Assembly (NCBI RefSeq): GCF_025699485.1
Contig: NZ_JANUXN010000001.1
Span: 248,001 to 312,000 of the forward strand
From: Thauera carbonicopians
GTDB taxonomy: Bacteria; Pseudomonadota; Gammaproteobacteria; Burkholderiales; Rhodocyclaceae
Direction: 5' to 3'
DNA: 64,000 nt
Shown: one piece after another, positions 43,080 through 51,235 of the stretch
How positions within the stretch are numbered: position 1 is the stretch's first letter
Layout: each line of letters begins with the position of its first letter
Notes under the pieces: model-generated
Seen by the model: only the letters and a program-made list of their open reading frames with translations
Database searches by the model: none
Told to the model about the DNA's origin: nothing
Program-made: the position numbers and the translations under genes

Positions 43080-44066
43080 TCAGTAGTTCGTAATCAGGAC
43101 TTCGTTAGCCTCTTTGCCCCGGCGATCGCCCTTACAGTTGATGGCACGGGTGGCGTAGACAGTCTGAATGTTGAACTGCTTGTAGAGGCTGCGTATCAAG
43201 TCCGTGTTCGAGTTGGATTGCATGACCTTGACCCCACGCCTAGTCAGCTCGGCAACAGCGCTAGCCAGTTCTTGCTGGTCTTTGAGACCAAATCCGCTCT
43301 TGGTGTAGGAGGCAAAGTTGGCAGTCGACGACATTGGCGCATACGGCGGGTCGAGGTAGATGAAATCCCCAGCCTTGGCATTCTCCAGGACGTGCTGGTA
43401 ACCAGAGTGGAGAATTTCAATATCGTTCTCAGACAGGTAACGATGGATGTTGAGCAAGTTCTCCCTGTCGACAATCTTCGGATTGTCGTAGCGGCCATAG
43501 GGCGCATTGAACTGCCCGGACTTGTTCTCCCGATACAGGCCGTTGAAGCACGTCTTGTTGAGGTAAATGAAACGGCTGGCCCGCTGAACGGGCGTCATGG
43601 TGGACAAACGCTTGGCGCGCACCGCGTAGAAGTGTTCTTCCGTGTTCTTATGGCGGCTAAGGCTGCGGATCAAGGCTTCCAGATCGTCCTTGATCACCTG
43701 ATAGCAGTTAACCAACTCTGGATTGATATCAGAGATTGTTGCGTTGGCTGGTTGCTGCGAAAAGAGCAACGCGCCCCCCCCGATAAATGGCTCAAAGTAG
43801 CGGCCAGTCATGCTGTTTGGCATGGCGCTAGTGAGGATATCGAGCAGTTGGCGCTTGCCACCCACCCACTTCACGAATGGCCGAATGGCAGGAAGAGTTG
43901 TACCGGCCGGCGCAACTGTCTGGGCGGGTCGAGCATTGCCAGGAGTTGTTTGGCGCACAGCCCGCGCCGAAACTTTGTGGATGTGCTGTGAGTTGAGAAA
44001 GTCGACGCCTGGAACAAACGGAGAAACGGGTTCCAGGGTGAAGGTGTTTGGATCTGTGTATGACAT
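43080..44066 (-). CDS. Dam-family DNA adenine methyltransferase (D12 class)
   Basis: The 328-residue enzyme shows the D12 class alpha motifs: PFVKWVGGKRQLL (SAM-binding region), YFEPFIGGGALLF (motif I), FNGLYRENKSGQFNAPYG and the catalytic YLDPPYAP (Asp239-Tyr242). The family methylates adenine, commonly in GATC. It should protect DNA from the neighbouring nuclease. The first 60 residues are non-conserved, so the true start may be downstream of 44066. Confidence 0.88.
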   Translation of the reverse strand: MSYTDPNTFTLEPVSPFVPGVDFLNSQHIHKVSARAVRQTTPGNARPAQTVAPAGTTLPAIRPFVKWVGGKRQLLDILTSAMPNSMTGRYFEPFIGGGALLFSQQPANATISDINPELVNCYQVIKDDLEALIRSLSRHKNTEEHFYAVRAKRLSTMTPVQRASRFIYLNKTCFNGLYRENKSGQFNAPYGRYDNPKIVDRENLLNIHRYLSENDIEILHSGYQHVLENAKAGDFIYLDPPYAPMSSTANFASYTKSGFGLKDQQELASAVAELTRRGVKVMQSNSNTDLIRSLYKQFNIQTVYATRAINCKGDRRGKEANEVLITNY

Positions 44067-44350
44067 GGGGGTGGAGGTTCTTTATGACCTCCACCCATAC
44101 TTTCCATAAATCGAAATCGCGCAATGCGCTGGACTCGGATTTACTGCGAGCCTATACGAGAAATCAAAAACTGCTTACAGGCAACTCAATAAAATAGACT
44201 TTACAACGCATTTCAGCGTCGTCTAATGAGAGATCTTGCCTGTGATTTTTACCGGATGCATTGCATCCGTGCCTGCCCTTTCCGGGAGCGATATGCCGAC
44301 TACGACATGCTGGCGACGCTATATCACATTCTAACAATCGGGCCAGAGTG
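44067..44350. promoter_or_regulatory. Restriction-modification promoter region and transposase 3' flank
   Basis: A low-GC 284-bp gap. It contains an 8-bp palindrome (CGGATGCA and TGCATCCG, 44263-44279). No gene is seen. It should contain the promoter of the methyltransferase-nuclease pair. Confidence 0.4.
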
Positions 44351-45211
44351 CTAACGCAGTGGGTACTTGTTCGTCCACGCCACCCACAGCCAGAGGTGGC
44401 ACCGTAGCCCCTCGATGGTCTTGCTTGTTGTCCATGTTTTCCGGGACAACCTGGCCAGGTCGTTTCTCATCTTCGCGTGCGTGTGGTTGATCTGGAACAG
44501 CGGGTCATACGCCGCAGGGTCTTTCTTCGGTGAGTGTTCTGCTTTGTGGTTTGCGCCCGGCAGGTGTCGACGGATCCACTTCGGGTAGGAGGCGTCGCCA
44601 TCTGTTGTGATGGTGGCGCCAGGCTTCAAGTAGGACTGAAGGTTGGTCAGCAGTTTCGGGATAACCTTGTGCCGGTTGTCCGTCGTCCACCCGTTGGCTT
44701 GTCCCTTTGGCATGGTGCTCGAACGTCTCGCGATCGAGAACGCCAACACCTCGCCTGTCTTGGCTCGCAGCAGCACGGGCACGGACACTTGCGCCCAGCG
44801 GGCGTGAATGAAGGTTTCAAGTTCATCCATCATCACGTGGCTGGTACCATCGGCCAGCCACAGGTTTTCCATATGCTCCTGGTGGAGTCGTTTCGCCTCG
44901 CTGGCCAGGTACTCCACCTTGTCCTGGACGGTCTGTTGGGCGCAGCCCAGCAACACGGCCATACGGCGCATAGACACACCCGATACCGCCAGTTCCAGAA
45001 TGCGAGCGTTGAGGTCTGGCCGGTGTTGTTGGCGAATGGGTTTGACCTGTGTGGCGCAGAAGTTCTTGCCACAGGCCCGGCATTGATACCGGGGGATGGG
45101 CTGGTGATTGTGCTTGGGGCGACGATAGCCGTTCTTGCGATAGAACCTGGCCGGCGGGTTGCGGTGGTTCACGCATTCCGGATTGGGACAGACCGGCCGA
45201 GGGTTGCGCAT
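44351..45211 (-). CDS. IS1-like DDE transposase of transposon A
   Basis: The 286-residue protein has an N-terminal zinc ribbon (Cys8, Cys13, Cys44, Cys47), a HTH region (VSMRRMAVLLGCAQQTV) and a catalytic domain with Asp129 (VMMDELETF) and Asp204 (TTDGDASY), then LARLSRKTWTTSKTIEGL, which resembles the end of IS1 transposases. The third acidic residue is not obvious. It is about 70% similar to the transposase at 47667, and both start about 118 bp from a terminal repeat. Confidence 0.88.
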   Translation of the reverse strand: MRNPRPVCPNPECVNHRNPPARFYRKNGYRRPKHNHQPIPRYQCRACGKNFCATQVKPIRQQHRPDLNARILELAVSGVSMRRMAVLLGCAQQTVQDKVEYLASEAKRLHQEHMENLWLADGTSHVMMDELETFIHARWAQVSVPVLLRAKTGEVLAFSIARRSSTMPKGQANGWTTDNRHKVIPKLLTNLQSYLKPGATITTDGDASYPKWIRRHLPGANHKAEHSPKKDPAAYDPLFQINHTHAKMRNDLARLSRKTWTTSKTIEGLRCHLWLWVAWTNKYPLR

Positions 45212-45306
45212 GGGCCGGAGCGTAGCCGAAATCCGGGCCAGATTTATCCCAGTTGGGATAAATAATGGCGTCTAGCGTTCAAATTACGGTGTAGATCGCA
45301 GGATGT

Positions 45307-45330
45307 TCCACCCTGAACTAGGGCAGATAG
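45307..45330 (-). repeat. Terminal inverted repeat of transposon A, right
   Basis: Inverted copy of the left end; the TAGGGCAGATAG end is followed by the target duplication. Confidence 0.9.
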
Positions 45331-45591
45331 ACGTTGAAGGCCTTGCGCCGCATGTTCCGCGCCCACCCGCACATGCGCTTGCGTGGCCAGGAATACAGCC
45401 AGGCCGAACCCAACTATCGCCTGCCCAATGGCAAGAAGTTCTACTGGGGCGGCGTGCGCCGCCTGGCCGATGGCTCGCTGCGCGAGGGTGGGGTGGGGCG
45501 CAAACCCCGGATCCTCCAAGACTACGAACAGTCCCCCGCAGGGCAGAAGCGGATCGCCAACGGTGAACCGACGTTCACGCCGATTGCGTAA
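45331..45591 (+). pseudogene. 3' half of the gene interrupted by transposon A
   Basis: Starts with the second copy of the 9-bp target duplication (45331-45339) and continues the frame of 41392-41622 (ALRRMFRAHPHMRLRGQE ... TFTPIA). The C-terminal half is rich in basic residues and Pro. The full gene would be about 160 codons. An internal ATG at 45334 could allow a truncated product, but nothing shows it is used. Confidence 0.85.
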
Positions 45592-45660
45592 GCATTCGCA
45601 GTAATCGCGTTGCGCTGGCCCGGGTTCCTCCCATGATGGTGGGAGCATAGAGGCTAGCCA

Positions 45661-45903
45661 ATGACACCCGACCCCAACAGCACCGAAACCGAAACCCTCC
45701 TGGCCGCAGATCGCTTCTTGATCCAGCGCACCAAGACCGGGTTCCGCATGCAACTTGCCACGAACTTCATGGCAACGGGCAAGTTCTTGTCCACCATTCG
45801 GTCCTGCGAACAGTTGGTTGACGAGGCATTGGAGCGAGGGCACAAAGTGATTATCAGGGTGCCCAATGGATCTTCGAGAGTATCGTCAACGCCAAGCGCG
45901 TAG
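45661..45903 (+). CDS. Small hypothetical protein, 80 residues
   Basis: Begins MTPDPNSTETETLLAADRFL. It overlaps the start of the ArdC-like gene by 38 bp, so the two are probably coupled. Unknown function. Confidence 0.55.
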   Translation: MTPDPNSTETETLLAADRFLIQRTKTGFRMQLATNFMATGKFLSTIRSCEQLVDEALERGHKVIIRVPNGSSRVSSTPSA

Positions 45904-46735
45904 TTTCACCGCCAACCTGCGCAACGGAACCAACCCGTTGTACTGGAACTGGCAAGACCCCAACCAACCCATGCCTGATATCGGCGGCGAGCCGCGCGGT
46001 GCGTCGGGTTTCCCCTACCAGGGCGACAACGCCCTGCAGTTGCAGATGGCCGCGAAGGCCCAGGGCTTCCAGAGCCCGTACTGGTTCAACTACGACCAGG
46101 CCAAGGCGGCTGGCGCCACCGTGCGTCAAGGCGAAGTCGGCACCAAGATCCTGGACTGGATTGGTGGCAAGGACGGCAAGCCTTACGAGCAAGTCATCAA
46201 GACCGTGTTCAACGCCGACCAGATCCGGGGCTTGAACCTGCCATTGAACGCAGGCCTGTCCCCTGAACAGCAAGCCATTCGCCAGGAAGGCTTGGACGCG
46301 TTGATTGCACCGCGCAAGAAAACGCCCACGCCCCAGCAGTACAACGCACGTCTGGCCGAAGTGCTGGCCGAACAGTTCCCTGACGCCCAGGGCGAGCAGG
46401 AACAAGCCGACGTGGTGCTGCGCCGGGAGTTGGCCATGCTGACCGCCCAAGCCCGGCTGGGCTTGCCGCGCGAAGTGGATCCGTCCCTGGTCCACACCAT
46501 GAAGCCCTTCATTGAGCGTCGCCCGCACTGGAAGAACGTGGATATGGCGATCGACGACGCCAACAAGGCCTTGAACACGATCGGGATCAAGCCTCTGGTG
46601 TTCGATAGGGTGCCGCGTAAGGAAGTCCAACCTGACGTGGCGCCCGCCGCCGAGCCGCGCGGCAAGGGTAAATCCAAGGTCAAGAGTCAGGAGAAGGCAC
46701 AGGCGCAGGCGAAAGATCAGGACATTCCATTCTGA
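45866..46735 (+). CDS. ArdC N-terminal-like ssDNA-binding protein
   Basis: The 289-residue protein carries the ArdC/DUF1738 N-terminal pattern (NPLYWNWQ, PYWFNYDQAKAAGATVRQGE, GTKILDW) but lacks the HEXXH peptidase motif seen in the related gene at 52641. ArdC proteins bind single-stranded DNA and can block restriction during plasmid entry. The C-terminus is charged and low complexity. Transcription ends at a hairpin at 46746. Confidence 0.78.
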   Translation: MDLREYRQRQARSFTANLRNGTNPLYWNWQDPNQPMPDIGGEPRGASGFPYQGDNALQLQMAAKAQGFQSPYWFNYDQAKAAGATVRQGEVGTKILDWIGGKDGKPYEQVIKTVFNADQIRGLNLPLNAGLSPEQQAIRQEGLDALIAPRKKTPTPQQYNARLAEVLAEQFPDAQGEQEQADVVLRRELAMLTAQARLGLPREVDPSLVHTMKPFIERRPHWKNVDMAIDDANKALNTIGIKPLVFDRVPRKEVQPDVAPAAEPRGKGKSKVKSQEKAQAQAKDQDIPF

Positions 46736-46745
46736 CCTGGACTTG

Positions 46746-46766
46746 AAGTGGCGCGTCGCCACTTTA
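46746..46766 (+). terminator. Hairpin after the ArdC-like gene
   Basis: AAGTGGCG and CGCCACTT form a perfect 8-bp stem with a 3-base loop, with TTACCTT after it. Confidence 0.7.
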
Positions 46767-46811
46767 CCTTCAGAAAAATATTGCCCCACCATTCGCAGAA
46801 ATCAAAACAAG

Positions 46812-46836
46812 GGCTTGCCGAACATGGCAAGCCTTT
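46812..46836. promoter_or_regulatory. Palindrome resembling the dyad operator
   Basis: GGCTTGCC-GAACA-TGGCAAGCC followed by TTTTGTTT. It has the same half-sites and spacing as the operator (TTGCC-N6-GGCAA) but no properly placed -10, and its stem plus T-run makes it also a good terminator. Which role it has is open. Confidence 0.45.
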
Positions 46837-46905
46837 TGTTTGTTCATACTCTGTTTAGGCGCGGGTTCGGTCGAGCCGGTTGCATTCGACTTACCGAGCC
46901 CTCCC

Positions 46906-47490
46906 ATGAATACTCCCTCCCGCCAGGCCGGCTTCTCGCTGATCGAGTTGTTGCTGGTCCTTGCCATCATCGCGGCCCTTGCGGTCGCCGCCTTCATCAT
47001 CTATCCCCGCGTCCAATCCGGTCGCAACGCCACCTACGAGAACCAGGTGTTGTCCTCGGCCCAGGCCGGCGTCAAGGCGTTGTTCACCACCAACAACTAC
47101 GCCAACCTGTCCGCCACCGTTGCCGGTCAAGCCGAGATCTTCCCCAACGCCATGAAAATGTCGGACGGCACGATCCAGAACCAGTGGGGTGGCGTGGTGG
47201 CCGTTGGCCCCACCACCGCAGCCGGCGCAACCTCATCCGTCGTTCCCGCCCGCTACTTCTCGTTCGTCTATCCGAACGTCCCCACCGACGTGTGCATTCG
47301 CCTGGCCGGTGCGGCCGTGTCGAACTACGGCACTGTCCGCGTGGACGCGGCCAATGGTGGCGCCATCGGTTCGGGCACCGTGGTCCAAGACCTGTATTCC
47401 TCCACCCAGGTGGCCCTGGACGAAGCCGCGATCGCCACGGCCTGCCAAGGCACGGGTGGGCAAGCGTCCATCCAGTTCGTCTCGAACTGA
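46906..47490 (+). CDS. Type IV prepilin-like protein
   Basis: The 194-residue protein has a short leader and the prepilin cleavage sequence, Gly before FSLIELLLVLAIIAALAV with Glu at +5, then a PRVQSGRNATYE turn typical of conjugative thin-pilus (PilS-type) pilins. No pilus assembly genes are seen in the window, so they would lie elsewhere in the element or genome. A terminator at 47514 follows. Confidence 0.8.
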   Translation: MNTPSRQAGFSLIELLLVLAIIAALAVAAFIIYPRVQSGRNATYENQVLSSAQAGVKALFTTNNYANLSATVAGQAEIFPNAMKMSDGTIQNQWGGVVAVGPTTAAGATSSVVPARYFSFVYPNVPTDVCIRLAGAAVSNYGTVRVDAANGGAIGSGTVVQDLYSSTQVALDEAAIATACQGTGGQASIQFVSN

Positions 47491-47513
47491 TCCCGAACTG
47501 TTCGGGGTTACGC

Positions 47514-47536
47514 AAAGGGCGGAATATCCGCCCTTT
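47514..47536 (+). terminator. Terminator of the prepilin gene
   Basis: AAAGGGCGGA and TCCGCCCTTT form a 10-bp stem with a 3-base loop. Transposon B is inserted just after it. Confidence 0.85.
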
Positions 47537-47539
47537 GTC

Positions 47540-47548
47540 ATTTCTGAC
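47540..47548. repeat. 9-bp target-site duplication of transposon B, left copy
   Basis: ATTTCTGAC, repeated at 50125-50133 immediately beyond the right end. Confidence 0.9.
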
Positions 47549-47571
47549 CTATCTGCCCTAGTTCAGTGTTG
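47549..47571 (+). repeat. Terminal inverted repeat of transposon B, left
   Basis: Starts CTATCTGCCCTAGTT and continues CAGTGTTG; similar to the ends of transposon A. Confidence 0.9.
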
Positions 47572-47666
47572 TTTGAACATGCGATCCAGACCGTAGATCA
47601 AGCACTCCGGGCCAGTTCTTTATCCCAACTTGAATAATTGGCCTTTTTCTCGGCTAGGCTGCGCAC

Positions 47667-48527
47667 ATGCGCAACCCCCGACCGGTCTGCCCCAATACGG
47701 CTTGCCAGCACCACCGGAACCCGCCGGCTGACTTCTATCGCAAGCACGGCACTTACCGCCCTCGGCACAACCACCAGCCCGTGCCCCGATACCAGTGCCG
47801 GGCCTGTGGCAAGACGTTCTCGGCCACCCAGACCAAGCCGATCGCCCAGCAGCACCGGCCCGCCCTCAACCGGCAGATCTTTCAGTTGGCCGTGTCCGGG
47901 GCGACCATGCGGCGCATGGCCACGCTCCTGGAATGTTCCCCACAGACCGTCCAGGCCAAGGTGGAGTATCTAGCCGCGGAGGCCAAGCGGCTTCACCAGG
48001 AGCGCATGGAAGCGCTCTGGCAGGCAGATGGCACCGGCCACGTGATGATGGACGAGTTGGAGACGTTCATTCACGCCCGTTGGGCGCAAGTCTCGGTGGC
48101 CGTGGTAGTGCGGGCCTGCACGGGGGAGGTGCTGGGATTCACCATCTCTCGCCTGTCCAGCACCATGCCCAAGGGCAAGGCCAACGGTTGGACGACAGAC
48201 ACCCGGGCCAGGCACGTGCCACGACTCCTGACCAGCCTGGCGCCTTACCTGAAACCAGGGGCGAGGTTCACGACCGATGGGGACGCGTCCTACGGCAAGT
48301 GGATCAGGGCCAACCTGCCCGGGATCCAGCATGTGCGCTCACACTCGCCCAAGAAAGACCCACATGCATTCGATCCGTTATTCCAGATCAACCTGATCCA
48401 CGCCAAGATGAGAAACGACCTGGCCAGGCTGTCCCGGAAGACCTGGACGACCAGCAAGACGATCGAGGGGCTACGCAATCACGTCTGGCTTTGGGTGGCG
48501 TGGATCAATGGGTATCGGTTGAGGTAA
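47667..48527 (+). CDS. IS1-like DDE transposase of transposon B
   Basis: A 286-residue protein, same length and layout as the transposase of transposon A: zinc ribbon (CPNTAC...CRACGKTF), HTH, Asp in MMDELETF, Asp in TTDGDASY and LARLSRKTWTTSKTIEGL at the end. The promoter side, including a TTTATCCCAACT block about 60 bp before the start, is also conserved between the two copies, so they are diverged members of one element family. Confidence 0.9.
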   Translation: MRNPRPVCPNTACQHHRNPPADFYRKHGTYRPRHNHQPVPRYQCRACGKTFSATQTKPIAQQHRPALNRQIFQLAVSGATMRRMATLLECSPQTVQAKVEYLAAEAKRLHQERMEALWQADGTGHVMMDELETFIHARWAQVSVAVVVRACTGEVLGFTISRLSSTMPKGKANGWTTDTRARHVPRLLTSLAPYLKPGARFTTDGDASYGKWIRANLPGIQHVRSHSPKKDPHAFDPLFQINLIHAKMRNDLARLSRKTWTTSKTIEGLRNHVWLWVAWINGYRLR

Positions 48528-48603
48528 TAACAGCCTAGCCTTTTCTTGACCATCTCTGACAACCGATTACGTTGAGGGCTCTTTTCATGGCTCTCTCATT
48601 CCA

Positions 48604-49104
48604 ATGTCAACCAAGAAACTACTCTTGTTAGTGTTATTGGTCGTAATCGTGGCGCCATTAGGGCTTGGCGTCGCTATCCATAGGCTGACTGCTGATGAAA
48701 GAGCAGCAAAAAAGGAGTATATGGAAAAGTTGAGAATGGAGGCGAATCGGCCGCTTACCCCAGAAGAACTGGATGCAGAGAGAGTTTCTGACATCGAGCG
48801 GGCCACCAAGGCCCGGCAAGTAGCGGAAACCAAGGCAACCAACGAAAATTTGGTTCTTGAAAATTGTAAGAAACTTGGGACCATCGCCTTTGCGGCGATG
48901 TCCGCCAAACAACAGGGATATAGCCGTTTGTGGGTTATAAACGGGCTAGTCCAGGCATATGGAACCAAAGAATTCAATCCGGCTGTGCCGCGTGTAGTCG
49001 ATCTTGCCTTCACAGCCGAAAACCAGGATGCAATGCGGTTTGGCAGGAAAGTAATGGGGGACTGCCTAGTCGGCAAGTACGGGGCTAGAGAAGACATGTT
49101 CTGA
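48604..49104 (+). CDS. Cargo protein with N-terminal membrane anchor
   Basis: The 166-residue protein starts with a hydrophobic segment (KLLLLVLLVVIVAPLGLGVA), then a charged helical region and a compact C-terminal half (VPRVVDLAFTAENQDAMRFG). Low GC compared with the element. It faces two convergent cargo genes and its function is unknown; exposure in the periplasm is likely. Confidence 0.65.
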   Translation: MSTKKLLLLVLLVVIVAPLGLGVAIHRLTADERAAKKEYMEKLRMEANRPLTPEELDAERVSDIERATKARQVAETKATNENLVLENCKKLGTIAFAAMSAKQQGYSRLWVINGLVQAYGTKEFNPAVPRVVDLAFTAENQDAMRFGRKVMGDCLVGKYGAREDMF

Positions 49105-49123
49105 CCACAGGGAATCGTCAGAA

Positions 49124-49657
49124 TTATTTTTTTGTTGTTTTTGCGTCTGGTTCGTCGTCTGACCGAGAGTTCTCTTGCTTTCTTCTTCCGACAAATATTC
49201 CAGCGAGAAGTGCTATTCCGGTAAGCCCGGCCATGAAGGCGGCAATATCCTTATCTTCCATCGCAAGATCATAGGCTCCACTCATGGCCGCTATTGCCAA
49301 TCCTGCCGCCATCAACTGACCCAGCAGTCGAGTTGAAACCATGGAAATGGCGAGGATGCCTTCAATCATGCGGCCGTGCCTTCCGTTGCGTTCCGCTTCT
49401 TTCAGTAATCTATGTGTAGCGCCCGGGCAAAAGAACTCCAATTCGCGCAGCGTTTCTGGTGCCGGAAAGAATGATCTATGGATATTTTGTTGCACGATAA
49501 GTGCGGCAACACGTGGTTCATTCAGAACACCAGGTATCAACTCTGGTTTATCTACCAGAGTTTTCGCAATTTCAAGGGCCCGCCCATTTTCTTCTTGGTG
49601 TGCCGCAGGGCCAGGCTTGATTTGCTTATGATTTCTCTTCTTGTTTCTGCGCGACAT
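49124..49657 (-). CDS. DUF2335-like membrane protein
   Basis: The 177-residue product has a basic N-terminus, a soluble segment with FCPGATHRLLKEAERNGRHG and two C-terminal membrane spans (about residues 106-127 and 137-155). The PGA...R-H pattern before paired membrane helices is what I associate with DUF2335. The start at 49657 is inside the preceding gene's end, overlapping it by 32 bp. Paired membrane proteins like this occur in some defence cassettes, which is the reason for interest here. Confidence 0.65.
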   Translation of the reverse strand: MSRRNKKRNHKQIKPGPAAHQEENGRALEIAKTLVDKPELIPGVLNEPRVAALIVQQNIHRSFFPAPETLRELEFFCPGATHRLLKEAERNGRHGRMIEGILAISMVSTRLLGQLMAAGLAIAAMSGAYDLAMEDKDIAAFMAGLTGIALLAGIFVGRRKQENSRSDDEPDAKTTKK

Positions 49658-50042
49658 CACTACCTTGCGGTTGGGATAGACTGGCGGCTTCAACCCCAAG
49701 AGCGTCGTTTAGATCCTTGGCTACCTGCGCCCACGAATAAGCACCGATGTTGAAGCGTTGGGATTTTAGCCGCCGAATGTCGTTTCGTAGGGCGTCTTCC
49801 TGGTTGAGTCCAATAGAAAGAAACCCTTCGAGAAACGATTCCTTCGCTGTAAAAAAGTCTAGGCGGCGATTTGCTCTGACTGATTGAGAAGTGTGAATTT
49901 TCATAGGGCGAAAACTTCGGAGGGTTTTCCCATCATACAAAACGACCCTCAGAAGCCACATGCGCTTACTAGATCTGCGTGCAAATTCGACAAACTGCGT
50001 CCATGGCGTTTTGCCTTTGATGGCTTGATCTTTTCTGGTCAT
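49626..50042 (-). CDS. Cargo protein of unknown function, partner of the DUF2335-like gene
   Basis: A 138-residue basic protein (MTRKDQAIKGKTPWTQFVEF) with a VVLYDGKTLRSFRPM strand region and a C-terminal helix. It is the first gene of the minus-strand pair and overlaps the DUF2335-like gene. No family recognised. Confidence 0.6.
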   Translation of the reverse strand: MTRKDQAIKGKTPWTQFVEFARRSSKRMWLLRVVLYDGKTLRSFRPMKIHTSQSVRANRRLDFFTAKESFLEGFLSIGLNQEDALRNDIRRLKSQRFNIGAYSWAQVAKDLNDALGVEAASLSQPQGSDVAQKQEEKS

Positions 50043-50101
50043 GGCGGATCGCATTCGGGGTGGATGGGAGGGCTGGCCTGGGGCGGGGGCGGGAGGGAAA
50101 T

Positions 50102-50124
50102 CAACACTAAACTGGGGCAGATGG
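50102..50124 (-). repeat. Terminal inverted repeat of transposon B, right
   Basis: Minus-strand reading CCATCTGCCCCAGTT then TAGTGTTG. It is followed directly by the second ATTTCTGAC copy. Confidence 0.9.
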
Positions 50125-50136
50125 ATTTCTGACCAC

Positions 50137-50164
50137 TTGCCAGAGACGACAACGCCACTAGCCT
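50137..50164 (+). promoter_or_regulatory. Dyad promoter P9, YadA operon
   Basis: The operator is at 50137-50152 (TTGCC-AGAGAC-GACAA), -10 TAGCCT at 50159-50164 with GGT after it. It starts 12 bp beyond transposon B, so it survived the insertion. Confidence 0.88.
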
Positions 50165-50191
50165 GGTGTGACCACCCCACCTGGCAAACAC

Positions 50192-51235
50192 ATGAAGCGC
50201 TCATTTCTCATTCTTTCCCTGGGTCTTGCCGCATTCGGCGCGCAAGCCCAAACGTTCGACCCGCAGTTGGAGTCTTACTCCTGCCACGCCAATGCGGTTG
50301 CTTCTGGTTCCAGTTCAACCGCGTGCGGCCCGTTCTCGGAGGCCAGTGGGAATGGGGCGACCGCCTATGGCGATCAAGCCAGGGCAACAGGCCAGGCGTC
50401 GACCGCCACCGGCAACTATGCCGAAGCGACTGCACGACAAGCGACCGCGACGGGCGCGGAAAGTGAGGCCACTGGCGAACAGTCAACGGCCACTGGTCAT
50501 TCTTCATCTGCTTCCGGTTATGGCAGCACTGCGACTGGCGCCCAGGCCAATGCCTCGGGTCATAGCGCAACGGCAACAGGTGTCGCCACCGTCGCCTCTG
50601 GCGACGTATCCACCGCCTCGGGTGCCACTGCGCAGGCAACCGGCTACGCCTCGAATGCCTATGGCAATAACGCTCGCGCCACCGCGAACGGCGCGAATGC
50701 GTATGGATCGGCAAGCGTAGCGTCAGCCACCAATGCCGTTGCGCTGGGTCAAGGCTCCAATGCCAGTCACGCCAACTCGGTTGCCATCGGCGCAGGGACG
50801 CGTACCACCCAGGCCAACGAAGTGGCCATGGGCAATCGCCGTGTCACGCAAGTCGCCAACGGCTCCATTTCTCAGGGTTCGACCGACGCCGTCAATGGTG
50901 GCCAGGTCTGGGAGATCCTCCAGAACCTGCCCAACGGCTCCAACTTCGACGAGACCTTGTGGAACGATCGCTGGGACAACATCAACAACCGCTTCGGCGA
51001 AGTCGGCAAGCGTATCGACGGCTTGGGTGCGCAGATGGGCGCCATGTCCATGATGGCTGCAGCCCCCGGTGAAGGTGGCTTGTCCGTCGGTGTCGGCTAC
51101 TCGGGCAGTTCGGCGGCGGTGGCCGTGGGCTGGTCCAAGCGCTTCAACGATCGCGTGTCCATGGCCGTGGGTGCCTCCTTCGGTGGCGGCAACAAGGCGG
51201 TAGTGGGCGTCGGCTTGCGGATCGGGGGGCGCTAA
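50192..51235 (+). CDS. YadA-like trimeric autotransporter adhesin
   Basis: The 347-residue protein has a signal peptide (ending GAQAQ), a head made of about a dozen Ala-Thr-Gly repeats (xATATGxxAxAxG), a NAVALGQGSNA neck, and a C-terminal anchor (GLSVGVGYSGSSAAVAVGWS...GVGLRIGGR) that forms the trimeric barrel. Trimeric adhesins mediate surface attachment. It is short for the class, which usually has a longer stalk. Its stop overlaps the next start. Confidence 0.88.
   Translation: MKRSFLILSLGLAAFGAQAQTFDPQLESYSCHANAVASGSSSTACGPFSEASGNGATAYGDQARATGQASTATGNYAEATARQATATGAESEATGEQSTATGHSSSASGYGSTATGAQANASGHSATATGVATVASGDVSTASGATAQATGYASNAYGNNARATANGANAYGSASVASATNAVALGQGSNASHANSVAIGAGTRTTQANEVAMGNRRVTQVANGSISQGSTDAVNGGQVWEILQNLPNGSNFDETLWNDRWDNINNRFGEVGKRIDGLGAQMGAMSMMAAAPGEGGLSVGVGYSGSSAAVAVGWSKRFNDRVSMAVGASFGGGNKAVVGVGLRIGGR

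Larger units (their letters stand above)
41623..45330. mobile_element. 3.7-kb transposon A with IS1-like transposase and Type II restriction-modification cargo
   Basis: The boundaries are set by 24-bp terminal inverted repeats (41623-41646 and 45307-45330; both begin CTATCTGCCCTAGTT and differ at three positions) and a 9-bp target duplication. Inside are a DDE transposase starting 119 bp from the right end and, beyond it, an adenine methyltransferase and a restriction enzyme. A sister element with the same design lies at 47549-50124. The element interrupts a 160-codon gene. Confidence 0.92.
47549..50124. mobile_element. 2.6-kb transposon B with IS1-like transposase and three unknown cargo genes
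   Basis: Bounded by inverted repeats at 47549-47571 and 50102-50124 (CYATCTGCCCYAGTT then AGTGTTG, three differences in 23) and a 9-bp target duplication. The transposase starts 118 bp from the left end as in transposon A, and the three cargo genes differ completely from those of A. It lies between the prepilin terminator and the YadA promoter, so it disrupted neither. Confidence 0.92.
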
